A stretch of 64,000 nucleotides of DNA from Bryum argenteum. Its lineage: Eukaryota; Streptophyta; Bryopsida; Bryales; Bryaceae. The stretch is taken from assembly GCA_037043015.1 (NCBI GenBank), contig CM073324.1, forward strand, positions 1,915,413 to 1,979,412. The letters are read 5' to 3'. The notes beneath the pieces are model-generated. The model did not search any database. It was not told where the DNA came from and saw nothing but the letters and a program-made list of their open reading frames with translations. Positions 34,893 to 46,292 of the stretch are shown here, piece by piece (position 1 is the first letter of the stretch; each line of letters opens with the position of its first letter). The position numbers and the translations under genes are program-made.

Positions 34893-37250
34893 ACTACCTG
34901 GTTCCGGCAGCGAGATTGATGACTCTGACAGTGAAGGCGAGATCGACCTCTTGCTGTTAAACGATGACCTTAGCGTACACGTTGAAGCTGAAACCAGCTC
35001 TCCACAACCGAATTTCTCGAGCATGCATTGTGCTGCATGGCTGCCGGAACCAGGAGCAGAATTGCGAGTTGCAACGCATCAGGAGGGCGAGGTCTCCCTA
35101 AACGAAGGTGGATCTGCGGCAACAGCCCGTGAGCGGGAGGGCTTCATCGGAGGCACGCAACGCTCCAACGGCGCGGTGCTCGGCGGGAGAAGCCAGGAGC
35201 TGATAGACGGAGGGATGGGCGATGGCCCCGAAGGTAGCCGTTCGGCCACGCTGGCAAGGCGTGATGCGCTGGAGCTGCACCAAGATAAGGCAGCGGAGCT
35301 GTCAGGTGCTGGGCGCGTTTTCCCGGCAGCATCGGACTGCGCCACGTTGGTTCGGCCAACTGGGCCATTGGGAGATAAGGGGAAGGGGTTGGCTCAACCC
35401 CTTGATGTGGATTGGGTGACTGGCGATGCACGAGGGACGCATCATCCAGTCTTGGATGCCATGGAGCATAGCAGCCAGTGGTTGGGCCACCCCAACCCCA
35501 CCTCAGCTCCAGCCATGTCTGCCAGTTGCAATGGCAGTAAAGGTATGCCCCAAGACTCACTAAATCTTGTCCCACCTCACAGTACATTTCTCGTGGAAAA
35601 TGGGCCAAGTCATGGTGGCAGGGGTAGAGGAAGGGGGGTAATCTGTGAACCTACACAATGGGATATTGGGCCAAGTTTCAAGGAATGCTATGCAGATGAG
35701 TATTGGGGCAAATTCCGTCCTAAGTATACTCATCATGATGTGGTCTTCACGGGTCCTAGTGAGGGGCCCCCGTATGTTTACCGGAGAATCACACCCATTT
35801 TGGACTTGTTTCATAAGTTTTTTACAAAGAAAACCATGAGGAAGATAGTTAGTGAAAGCAATCGCTATGCCTCTTCCGTTGATCCTAGCACGGGATGCAC
35901 CAAGGGACCTTGTGATTGGTGGCGATTGACGGTTTCGGAGTTGGAGGCTTGGTTGGGAATCTCCATACTAATAGGGCTAAAAATCTTACCTAATCGTAGG
36001 TGCTATTGGAAGAGTACCGAACCATTTTATTTTTGCCATACCATTGCAAGTACTATGAGTAGGAATAGGTATGAGGCAATCACTAAGTGTTTGCACATTC
36101 ACGATGATTCCACGGCGCCTACCGATAGAAATGACCCTAACTTTGATAAGTTAGTGAAGTTGAGGTGGCTAATTGAGGAGGTTAGACTTTGTTGTATGAC
36201 AAATTGGAATTTAGGCCAATTTGTCACCGTAGATGAACTAATGGTGAGATATAAGGGAATCTACGGTCACGGCATGAAACAATACATGCCAAACAAGCCC
36301 GTCAAATTTGGATTCAAAATTTGGGCCATGGCGGATTCGAAGTCCAAGTACCTATTCAATTTCCAAGCTTACACCGGGGCGGACTTGAAGAAAATGTTAC
36401 GCACGGCAAAACCGGGAGAGGCTAAAACCGGTTACAAAGTCGTGATGGGGGTGATGGAGGGCCTCCACCGACGTGGCCATGTGGTTGTCACGGACAACTT
36501 TTTCTCATCTCCGAAGCTCTTTGTGGATTTGCATGAGTTAGGAACTTATGCGACCGGTACCGTGCGTGCCAACCGGATTGGATTACCTAGCGACTTGGTG
36601 GACAAGCGGCGGTGGGCAAAACAACCTCAAGGTAGCTCGGATTGGCGTATGCATTATGGGATGCGTTATATGTTCTCGTTTGGGTTGATAAAAAACCGGT
36701 GCTTTTGTTGTCAACCCATGCCGAGCCGTTGCCCCCCGATCCAAATGTGCCCCTCACGGTGCCCCGATATTCTCGTGGGAAGACCGAGCACATACCCACT
36801 TCCCCCATGCATTTAGAGTATACCCGCATGATGCGTGGGGTTGATGTTAGTGATCAACTTAGGGGTGTTTACACGGCCTTATCCAAGACTCATAAATGGT
36901 GGCATAGAATCTTCATGTTTTTAGTTGACCTTGCAATTACAAACTCATGGATCATCCATAAGCGGGAGAGTTTGACCTTGGAGGAAACACCCCTAAATCA
37001 TTTGGACTTTGTGACATCATTGGCCTTTTCCCTCATGGAGAATTGGAGGCAAGATAGGAAAGGAGTAGTCTCCCTATGCACATATATCCCGGGTGTTCAT
37101 GGACTTGAAAAGGTGCCAAGAGCAAGACACCAATGTGCTTATTGCAAAAACAAAAAAAGCCTCACCAACCTTGTTTGCAAAGATTGTGGTGGTAAGTGGT
37201 ACCATATGGGAGAGTGTTTCAACAAGTCCCATTTCACACGACGGAGGTAG
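34825..37250 (+). pseudogene. piggyBac transposase (DDE_Tnp_1_7) with one frameshift
   Basis: This encodes the cut-and-paste transposase of the surrounding element. The first frame (34825-36660) has an acidic N-terminus (GSEIDDSDSEGEIDLLLLND), a long Gly/Ser-rich linker, then the transposase core: KECYADEYWGKF, TVSELEAWLGISILIG, VTVDELMVRYKG (first catalytic Asp), KPVKFGFKIWAMAD, and HVVVTDNFFSSPKLF (second Asp). A one-base slip at about 36655-36665 moves into the frame ending at 37250, which continues with YVLVWVDKKPVLLLST, TRMMRGVDVSDQLRG (third Asp), WWHRIFMFLVDLAI, and a C-terminal Cys-rich domain (CAYCKNKK, CKDCGGKWYHMGEC). All three acidic residues and the Cys-rich DNA-binding domain are present, so this is only lightly damaged. 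Identification at superfamily level is firm. Confidence 0.88.
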
Positions 37251-38081
37251 TCATTTATTCCATAAGAATGTAAGTTCTTCCAATAGCATGTATTACTAAG
37301 TGCACTAATTTTTTTGTGGGATTAGTGCACTTTTTGATTCAAAATATTGAGAAATGACACAATAGATTACAAACTATAGTAACGAATCGATTCGAGCTCA
37401 CGAGCCTCGAACGACGGGGAGAACCGTTTGGCATGCTGCCACTTTTGTCAGGATATAGCTAATTTATTATTACTAAATATTGCTACCCCTTTTGGATTAC
37501 TCTTTTTTTATTGCAATTGATTCGTGTACTTCGTCATGATGTCAGTGACTCACCTAATTGTTTATGTCATCTTTTTGGAGTTTTCTTTCCAAACCCCTGC
37601 CCCACCCATGCATATTTTTGTCCACGGAGGATAGCTTCATGTGAGGGCACCCTCGATTTAGCACTGTGCCAACACACTATTCCGAGGGTACTTCCATTAC
37701 AATGAGCATTGTGCATGAGAAAAAACACATAAAATTGTTTTTGTTTTTGGAGAGGCTTCCTTACTTTGGGCCTCACCCATGCATAGTTTACCATTTTTGC
37801 ATTGGAGATAGTCTTCAATACGACTTTTCACTTCAAAGTGCGAAAATAGGGACTGCCCATCCATTTTGGGGACCCACTTTTTGTGGTCAATCATGTGGAT
37901 GGAGCCCCACCCAAACTCCAAATGGCATGCAAATTGGCATGTCCACTCTCTAGACAAGTGAGAACAAGATCCTACAGTTACATTTTTCAATTACTGCCCC
38001 CAGTCAAGTATAATGGGCTTGACATTTTTGGGATTTTTAGACCCTTCTCCATCTGCCCCAGTGGATCCGGACGTTTAGGGG
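37251..38081. other. 3' non-coding part of the piggyBac element
   Basis: No gene was found. Two similar 40-bp stretches with CACCCATGCATA occur at 37590-37615 and 37765-37790. The region ends in the terminal repeat GGACGTTTAGGGG. Confidence 0.45.
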
Positions 38082-38639
38082 TTAAGCATTGTGAGTGCAT
38101 TGAATTAGAAAGTATTGTTTCTCCATTGTTTCTATATTGGTACATTTTCTATTGGCTCTATATTGTTAACTTGGTGTTTTTACATTGTTTCTCGAAATGG
38201 ATGAAACAATATTGTTTTGACAAAGCCTTTTGGATGAAACAAACATTTGCCATCTTTGAAATGACACTTGACTCAGTGGATTATAATTGACCTCTGATAC
38301 CAGGACCAAACAACACACCTTAGCAATGCTTTTATTCATATATAGCATTTTGTGCCCAATATCGGACTTGTCAGGATCCGGTTTGCTACCGAGCAGCCAT
38401 ATTTTGCAAGATTCTTGCAAAGTAGTGCCTGAACTTTGGAGTTTGGATGGATGTGGACATACACAATACCGGACATGATCATACAATTGATCATCCGAAG
38501 TTCTAGCTTACACTTAAGCTCTAGTGTAAGTGTATTGAAGTTAACCAAGTCTTGGGGCCATGTGTTTGACTCACTATATCATTGGTGCACATCTCACCAT
38601 GATAAATGAGTTTGGCAACCTCAGGATGCGGCCCATTCT

Positions 38640-39069
38640 CGTGCAAGGGGCTTAGTTCTAGACACATTTTCCATTGTACAATTTGGGGCAATTTTTTACA
38701 TCATTGCAAGGTCAATTCTGAAGCAAAAAAACTTTTTCTCGTAGTTTCAGTTTGTTCAAGGGTGTTGTTGTGATGACTATAAATATTCTTGTAGTTGCTC
38801 ATTTTGTCATTGCAATCCGTCTATTGGTAGCATTTTCACTTCAAAGTGAAAATGTTGAGATTTTGTGATGTTTTTGAGTAATAATGCTTTAAGATTCTGC
38901 AATCTACAAGGCCTCATGACTCAAAATCCGACTCTCGTGATTTATGATATGTTTACTACAAGATTACATGGTTAAGTTCTAATTGACTTACCTTTATATC
39001 CATTTTACGACAATTTTTTTGAGAACATGTTTCTTTTCCTAGAAATCGGTCATTCCATTTAGGGATTAA
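38640..39069. mobile_element. Reverse-oriented, truncated CCCCTAA-type MITE
   Basis: From about 38640 to 39065 the reverse complement follows the first half of the 14.6-kb MITE in the same order (GGTAGCATTTTCACTTCAAA, AAGGCCTCATGACTCAAA, then a terminal TTTAGGGA). TTAA at 39066-39069 follows the decayed terminus. The opposite end could not be found, so it is truncated or too diverged. Confidence 0.6.
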
Positions 39070-39605
39070 GTACTATAGTAGTAGATAGCTAGGAATGAGC
39101 ATAATTTCCTTTTTAAAGATGAGTTCATATTATTGGTATAAACTTCAAAAAAAATAAATGAACAAACACGTGTTCCCATTGACCTTTAAGTAGGTATGAA
39201 GTTTAGGTGAACAATCACAAGGTACTATAAGCCTTGGCTTGGTGGTTTGGGCTCAAGGCCCCCAATGAGGAGATTATGTGCTCTATTCTTCATGTCGATG
39301 TTTACCACCATAATTCACTTAAGTAAGGTTTGAGGTTCTTGAACCTAATTGTATGGGTATCTCAAAGTCTTTGGGGAGATACTGCATAATGTATCTCTAA
39401 GACATTAGTGACTCAATAGAAATTAACATAGTGTTCACTTTGAGAGGAGGTAGTAATCCCATCATTGGTATTAGGACCTTTGAGCATGCATCCAAGGTTA
39501 AATCATACGGACACTCTGTTCCCACCCATTCCACATAGGATTGAAATACTTCTTTTTTGAACAATCACATCAACCTTGGCAAAATCTACTCACTCATGGC
39601 TGAAA
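39070..39605. other. No recognisable feature
   Basis: No open frame or repeat structure worth naming was seen between the MITE fragment and the CACTA-type MITE. Confidence 0.35.
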
Positions 39606-39709
39606 CACTAATAGAAAATGTCACTAAAAGTGACAACCGTAATGACACAAAGTGCGAGTTTTAATTGTGCTTCTAATAGCATGAAAAGAAATTATGATAT
39701 TTGTCACTT

Positions 39710-39744
<35 letters not shown>

Positions 39745-39911
39745 TTGTGATAAGCATATCACACCATAATAGATTAATAAGAAAATCAAGGAAAAGTGAC
39801 AAATATAATGATTCATTTTGATGTTATTAGAAGCACATTTAAAACTGACGCTTTGTGTCATTATGGTCAAGTCAATACGTGTGTCACTTTTAGTGCCATT
39901 TTCTACTAGTG
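39606..39911. mobile_element. CACTA-type MITE with about 100-bp inverted arms
   Basis: The left end CACTAATAGAAAATGTCACT and the right end (reverse complement) CACTAGTAGAAAATGGCACT are inverted copies. The arms continue through AAAAGTGACA, AATGACACAAAG, GTGCTTCTAATA and ATTTGTCACTTTT on both sides, so the 306-bp element can fold into one hairpin. Its loop is a T21 run followed by (TG)n. CACTA-AGAAAA ends are the hallmark of the CACTA/EnSpm superfamily; a clean 3-bp target duplication is not seen. Confidence 0.8.
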
Positions 39912-42900
39912 AGAAAATGCAAATTAAACTATATATTAATTTACAATGAATGGGAGGAAGTGTACCTTAGACCATATCAACTGTTCCTTTTATGAAACTT
40001 GCATCAAGGAGATGGCTATGGCGATTGACTTCTACCGAAACTGCTCACAACATCGGCACACTCGGGACCAACCTCGATCTCCAAACGGCAATCCTGAGGT
40101 GATTGCCGATCATCTCTCCCCACTCTTGCTTCAGTGCTGATTTTGCTCAGCAGCTTTGTGGATTTACATCAAACTGTTTCACTGTCGGTTGTGGAATTGT
40201 ACCTTGATCGTTACGTTTCGGAGAGAAGAAGCGCTTCTGATGCATTGATATTTCTTTTCTTGCTGACTTCGAATGTATTCAAAGAAATCGTGTGTTTCTG
40301 CTAAAATTTCGTGAGAGGCGCACATTAGCGCGATGGATGGGAATCCGGTTCATGCTCAATGTGAATTCGTTCTCCATCATACTCAAAGTTGCGAATTCAA
40401 TTCTGGTGCGGAGGGTGGGGTTTAGAGCTCAAGGATGTGTCTGATTGAGGCGTAGAAAATTTCTCATGTAATATGGAACTCGATTGTCTTCTATAACTCA
40501 AATGGAGAGTATATTTTCTTGGAGCGCTCAACAATTTTCTTGAAATTGTGAAAAGTGCAAAGATTTGAGCATCGAGCTGCGAGGGCACTTTTTACGAACA
40601 TAGGAGATATAATTGAGGCGTCAGCCGTCAAGGCAAAATATGGTCTCGTAGCTGGCGTCTCTCTGTTTCTTGATATAGCTCGTTATGTTTGTTGTTTGCG
40701 ACTGTTTCTTTCAGCTAGGTCTTGTATCGCAGTCGGACGGTGCAAGCACGTGGGCTGAACTTTTCTGAAATGCGCTTAGATTCCGAGCAAGAGCCTCATG
40801 CTACAAATTAGATTCAGCATGCTAGTTGAGCAACTTAGATTGAGCAACTAGAGTAACTAGTTCCAATTCTTTCTTTCAAGCAGGTAACTATATTCTGGCG
40901 ACTTGGATGCAGTTCATATTATCAAGAACGATTGAAGTGCTTGCAAGGTAATAAAAGACTTTTGGAGAGTCAAGTGAAGGTATGTTGAGGTAAAACTAAA
41001 TCTGAGGTTTCCCGTTCGGTTTCAGGCTCCATTTTCAGTTTCACTAGATCCGCTTTTTAGCAGCATCGCAACATTATACAAATTAAGCTTTCAGCATCGC
41101 CATGAGCTTTGGTCTCTTCTCTGACCTACTTCTCGACTGTTACATGTGTCCACCTTTATCAAGTGCTGTTTGGCCTTTTTTGTATGAAGGAAAATTTCAT
41201 GTCCAGTTTCAGAAGCATGTCATAGTTTGTGAATGTTTCAGGGATTGTGAAGTCAAATTGGTTCGTCATGCTTCATGTCATCTGCAAGCATTTATGCAGA
41301 CGTTGAGTTATCAACAAATGTAGCTGGAGGCGGCATACGTATTGAAACACTTTTAATTACTTTATATTATTGAATTTGTTTAGTAATGAATTTGTTAAGG
41401 GTCACAAACTCATGTGTAGGTTCTTACATATGTCGTGCATATGATAATATGCATGTTGGTATTGGGGATTTGCATGATTTGATTGCTAGTCTTGAACAGA
41501 CTTCAAGGGTAGCTTCTAGGTGAAGTGCAACAAAATATTAAACTTCAAAGTGGGGCAGTACAACAGGTTAAGCCCGTCACTTTCAGTGTAGCGTTTGCTT
41601 CGGAGCAAGTTTTATTCCTCACAACAACCGCCAGAGAATGTGTGCTGGATTTGTGTAACACAAGGTAGGCTTGGACCATGGGATTCCGCGGTGTTGATAG
41701 AGTCTTGGGTTTGTGTTTATTCATGGAATGAAGGTGTTGATGTGGACCATTGGGATGCCTCATGAATCTGTTCCTTATATTACTGAAAAATTTATGTTCA
41801 ATATGATTCCTGGCACGAACAAAACACATCCATAACTATGTAAGTCTTGTCATATCTTCGAAGTTTGAGCAGTTCTGAATATTTTTCCTACAAACAGATT
41901 TTCGACGCATGATGAAGAGTCTGGAAATATCAAAATTAGGCGTTTGAAATCATTATGGCCAGCCCCATCCGGTACGTGCATGGCCAATTCGACACTGTAG
42001 TCCCTAATAATTGATTAGTTTTGTGTATTTGGGCAACCTATTTTTGTTGCAAATATGGTTCTTTTCAACACAATTATGACTTTCTATTATAGAAAATGTA
42101 TGGATTTTTTGGCAACTAGGACTTAATTTCTGCCGAAATGGCCATCCTGGTACGCTACATAGAAACCATCATCATAAACATGAATGTTGTGAGAGTTGTG
42201 TCAATATTGTTTTACCTATGCTAATCTTCTTTTATCATCTCTTTTGTCTAGTACTCCCATTTTGAAATTTTGTAATAATGTACCACTACTAGATACTATG
42301 ATGATCCTCATAGGTTGTAAAGGAGTACATGGAAAATCATGATGCAATCACTAACATTTATAAAAAGGTGATTTGAGTTTACCACAACCAGTTCAATGAA
42401 TATACCCAGGATAACAACTTAGTACACCCACATTGGGTGGAATTGTTTTCATTTCTGCCATACTGCCTACTAATATCTTCGTCAAGAACGTCTCAATCTA
42501 CCAAATTTGATGGAAATCTTGCTAGAACCCATAGGTGGAAATACCACACTTTTTTTACTGATAGTTTACTAGTATATACACTTAGTAAGATAAAGTATGA
42601 TCATGAAAATTTTAGATATAAAACAAAAAGTAGATGCCCCTGCAACAATGAAGTTTGATATTTCATCCGTTTCTCATTCAAAGTATACATCGCGATCTTA
42701 CTGCAAATGAGGCATTTTCCATTTCCAATAATTTCAAAAAAGGGAAAATTCTTGGGGGAGGGTGCGGGACGGCCTCCTGCTCGACGTGGGCGCTGTGCAT
42801 GACGGCCTCGCATGCAGTCCTGGCAACGCATTTGCGATCTTCATCTTTGATCTTCCACTTGGCTCCTCCGCCATCGCCCTCTTTCCACGCGCCGCACCCC
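39912..42900. other. No supportable gene
   Basis: About 3 kb has only short ORFs. Base composition is slightly more balanced at 39.9-41.0 kb, which may reflect an old gene remnant, but no motif or exon chain could be assembled. GC rises from about 42.75 kb, marking the promoter of the next gene. Confidence 0.35.
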
Positions 42901-42961
42901 CGCTTCTCCCATCCCGATTGCTCCATCTCGACCACATCCCTTTCTCCCACTCCATCGCACA

Positions 42962-42968
42962 TATAAAT
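42962..42968 (+). promoter_or_regulatory. TATA box of the plastid-targeted gene
   Basis: TATAAAT lies in a C-rich local context, 119 bp upstream of the ATG at 43087, with a CA-rich 5' leader in between. It is consistent with a core promoter of a strongly expressed nuclear gene. Confidence 0.6.
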
Positions 42969-43086
42969 CCCCTCAACACTCCGGCACATTCAAACACACG
43001 CTGATACCAACACCTGTGCAGCTATTGTATATTCCAATCTGAACTACTTTGCCTGCCTTTGAACTGATTCTTTGTTGGATTACATC

Positions 43087-44668
43087 ATGGCATCCATGAC
43101 TACCTCCACTGTTGCAGCAGCCGTGCCCGCTGGTTTGAGAACCGAGTTGCTCGAAAGCTCCATCCGAAGCGCACCTTCCAATGTCCTCATGGGACACAAG
43201 AAGATGGCTACCGCTCAACGCCGCTCCACCGTCGTTGCCCGCGCCTCTTCCTCCGAGGTATGCAACACTCCCTGTAATCACAATGTGCAGAATTGTAAGC
43301 TAGGTCAACAATTGAGTGACAAAAAGGATACAATCTAGTGCTCAATTTTTGCAATAACAAGAGTTTCCGGGGCAATGCAACGAGGACGCTGTATTAGAAT
43401 AATCGGCTTCTTCTTTAGCAATCAAAGCTGTTATGTAAGCATTCAATTTTAGCGATGGATAGTGTTTTCGGGGATTTTGTGATTGGCTTTCGTTGTAGCG
43501 GAATCTGATGATAATGTGGAATTGTTTTAGCAGGAGAGCAGCTGGAATGTGGCCAAGGGTGCGGCAGCTGCAGCAGCTTTGGCGCTAGTGCTAAGTGCCT
43601 CCCCCGTGCAGGCGGGTGAAGGTAAAGGTGCGTTCCTCGCATTCCCTGACAATGAGGCGGGAGAAGCTTCCCGAAACATCTTAAGCGATGCCAAGAAGAA
43701 GGCCGACGATTCGTTCGCTGAAGCGCAGAAGACTGGCCTTGAGACCACTGGACAGGCTGCTAGTGCTGGACAAGCTCCTCCTGCTATCAGCCAAGTCGAC
43801 CCTAATGCTGATGAGGCTTCGGACTCCGTTGGCGACGCCATCGCCGCTAGAGCCGATGTAAGTTTGCACCTCCCTCCCACATGCCCACCGCAATCACCAA
43901 TAACAATGCACCGTACTCTGTATATCCATCACCTTATCCGAAACCAGAAACCAGAGTATCTACAGTCTACTTCCACTGTTATACAATTCATCGGAATAAT
44001 GAAAATGTGAAGAAGCTGGAAATTACTAATCAACCAGTCCAAACTGCTTTCACCTGTCGATTGCACGAGTCTTGGTTCGCCATTGTGTAGTGTAAAGCAT
44101 GCTCAGAATGACCGAAGAATTAGTAAGCGATGGGAGTATTTGTGTCAAGTGTAAAGCTTGAACACGTTTTTTCATTACCTAGTAAGCAGTCGCTGAAGTA
44201 TACAGACAGAATCATTCTACAGTGTAAACCGTGCATAGGATCGGCGAAATAGCGAAATAATTTGCAATGATTCTTGTCTCAAGTAATCTCACTTCATTCT
44301 CTGCCCTGATTCTTTTGTCGTATTGATACACATTCAACGTTAATATGGTGAATAGTATGGTTCGAGCATCTATGCTGAACTTCGGGGATTTCTGTGTGCA
44401 GGCTGCGGCAGATTTGGCACCAGGGACTGGCCAGCAGAACGGGAAGACGGGAGTGAACCCGATCGCGAAGGCGTTCGCGACCCCAACCAGGGGATTGGGC
44501 GACAAGGCCGGAGAGAATGAAGGTCGTGCAGGAAACCTTCTGGCCAAGAAGAACGACTTGCCCGGCGACGACCAGACGTACCGACAGAACACCGGTGTGT
44601 CCGAGAGCATCTACAACACCTTCAAGGAGGCCGGAGAAGGCAGGGATATCGACCAGGGCAGGAAGTGA
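43087..44668 (+). CDS. Three-exon gene, plastid (probably thylakoid-lumen) protein, 253 aa
   Basis: The exons are 43087-43257, 43534-43857 and 44402-44668, all phase 0 and bounded by GT-AG; they sum to 762 nt including TGA. I chose the ATG at 43087 because it opens a classical transit peptide (MASMTTSTVAAAVPAGLRTE, later AQRRSTVVARASSSE). Exon 2 begins with a hydrophobic Ala/Leu stretch (GAAAAAALALVLSA) ending in SPVQAGEG, an A-x-A-like thylakoid-processing region. The mature part is small, hydrophilic and Gly/Ala/Asp-rich (AFPDNEAGEASRNILSD; GLGDKAGENEGRAGNLLAKK; SESIYNTFKEAGEGRD) with no cysteines or known catalytic motif. Exons are much more GC-rich than the surroundings. I do not recognise the family; a small lumenal photosynthesis-associated protein is the best guess for location only. 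Confidence 0.85.
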
Positions 44669-44997
44669 AGTGCGAACACTTCTTTCTAGCTTTTGGTATT
44701 GTACCATGCTAGTGTAATTTATGATGAGTGAGAGTGTAATATTTGGCTTTTTGCAAGCGGAATGTACAAGATCCAAGGTGATTATTCATGTATAATGAAT
44801 GGAACATGTTCCACGTTTCTGTTGCTTTATATCGGTTTACTTGACTTTCTCTCAGGTTGGCTAATTTGTAAATTTTGCAATCAATTTGTCGTTTCAGGTT
44901 AAAAATATCACAACCCTGATGTCGTGTTAGTTGAAAGGCAGAGCCAGGGTCCCAAAGATTTCCAAGAACAACTTCAAAATTTGATTGCATCTCTTCA

Positions 44998-45264
44998 TTA
45001 ACCCCTAACTCTCCTTAAAACCCGAATCGGGTTCGGAGGTTCCTGTAGGAGAAAAACTCAGCCAACTTTGACCATTATAATCTCACAGATGAGGAAGAGT
45101 GATCGGTTCAAATTTGGTGTGTGAGAAGAATGTCAAGTGAACTTTGACATCTTACGGTTGAATCTTTCAAATACTGCTTAGATTGATATTTTTTGAGCTG
45201 AATCTAAAGGAAGGTGAAATTTTGTGACTAAGACCGTTTTGCAACAAGGAGAGTTAGGGGTTAA
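44998..45264. mobile_element. 259-bp MITE, CCCCTAACTCTCC termini, TTAA duplication
   Basis: TTAA at 44998-45001 and 45261-45264 flank inverted ends CCCCTAACTCTCC / GGAGAGTTAGGGG. It is homologous to the 11.8-kb element and, at lower similarity, to the reverse complement of the left part of the 58.6-kb MITE, which suggests an internal-deletion derivative. It lies 330 bp downstream of the stop codon of the plastid-protein gene. Confidence 0.88.
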
Positions 45265-45862
45265 CTAAACAAAATATCATGTTTTTGAAAGCATCTTAGC
45301 AAGGAGATTTTGTGATGTAACATCTAAGCCTTTCAAATATTGATGAGATGATGGCATTTACCAAATCTGAATATTCCTATGTGTGCATGGGTCTTCCCAA
45401 GAGGTTCAATTTGCAAACTACTTTCTTGTCCTCTAAAGGACTACAGTAAACTCTTTTTGACCAAACTCAAAAACTGCAATATTTGACTACGGACCTTGGC
45501 AAATGAGGTGAGGTTCTATTTTACTATTTTGGGGACTTTCATTTCTAAACTTTCTAATAGACTACTAATAGAATAGCATGTCAAAGTATAACTATTGGAT
45601 GTACACCGTGTGTGGATTTGTGACCTCCAAAATTAGTGCAATTTTTTTTTGGGGTTTACGTTTGGATAATATACTTACAATGCAAAGGGGTACTCTATAA
45701 TTGTTGCCCCAAACATTCTCCTCATGATATTTTCCATGTAGATAAGTAATTTGAGAGAGCCTATGCAAAATTTTGAAGACTTGATTCACTATTTGGGCCT
45801 TCATGCAATTTGTTTTTTTTTTGAAAGAAAGTAAAAAAGCAGCGAATTGGAAAAGCATTTAT

Positions 45863-46108
45863 TGTTAAGCTCTGACTTCTGAGGCTCGGGTTCGGCGGGT
45901 TCGGCGGGTCCGGTGGGTCCGGCTGACTGTTCGTGTACGGTTATTGTAACCGTTCCTTCCTCGTAGAACTACGTGGCCCCTGATCTCTGATATCTGATCA
46001 GAGTACGGAGGCAGCCCTCACTGGGTTCGGGTGCAGTGTGTGTGTTTATACATTTTTCCTTGTAACATCTCGACTCAAGGCCGCGATCGAGTTCAAGAAT
46101 GCTCATCA
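45863..46108 (+). repeat. Copia 5' LTR
   Basis: This is a 246-bp long terminal repeat containing TTCGGCGGG tandem words near the start and a TGTTTATACATTTTTCC promoter/polyadenylation-like stretch near 46040. It is one base different from the 3' copy. Confidence 0.95.
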
Positions 46109-46292
46109 CGTTATCAGCACTGCCCTAGAGCAATAGGCGACGCATATACATGGCATTCAGAGTATACGAAACATGCAAGATGTTACGGGAAATAATTCTG
46201 CAATGCGGCGAACTTTCACTTCTGTAAATTGCAAAACGCAAGCCTGAACAGGTCACAATTTTACGCAGCATATACGTTCATCTTACACAAGC

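Larger units (their letters stand above)
32901..38085 (+). mobile_element. piggyBac-superfamily transposon, near-complete
   Basis: TTAA at 32901-32904 and at 38082-38085 bracket a 5.2-kb unit. The right end read inward is CCCCTAAACGTCCGG; the left end is CCCTTAAGCGCGCCG, a weaker match with a short palindrome just inside (GAATGTCaaaaatcGACATTC). The interior holds a piggyBac transposase on the plus strand. The outer right terminus equals that of the 14.6-kb MITE, giving a plausible autonomous partner for the MITEs. The left boundary is less certain than the right because the terminal repeat has diverged. Confidence 0.65.

Noticed and set aside
35079-35608. Several overlapping minus-strand ORFs within the piggyBac transposase region
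   Set aside because: They are shadows of a GC-rich coding stretch on the plus strand; the plus frame carries the recognisable protein.
42601-43004. ORFs on both strands upstream of the plastid-protein gene
   Set aside because: They fall in the GC-rich promoter and leader; the exon chain starting at 43087 explains the locus better.
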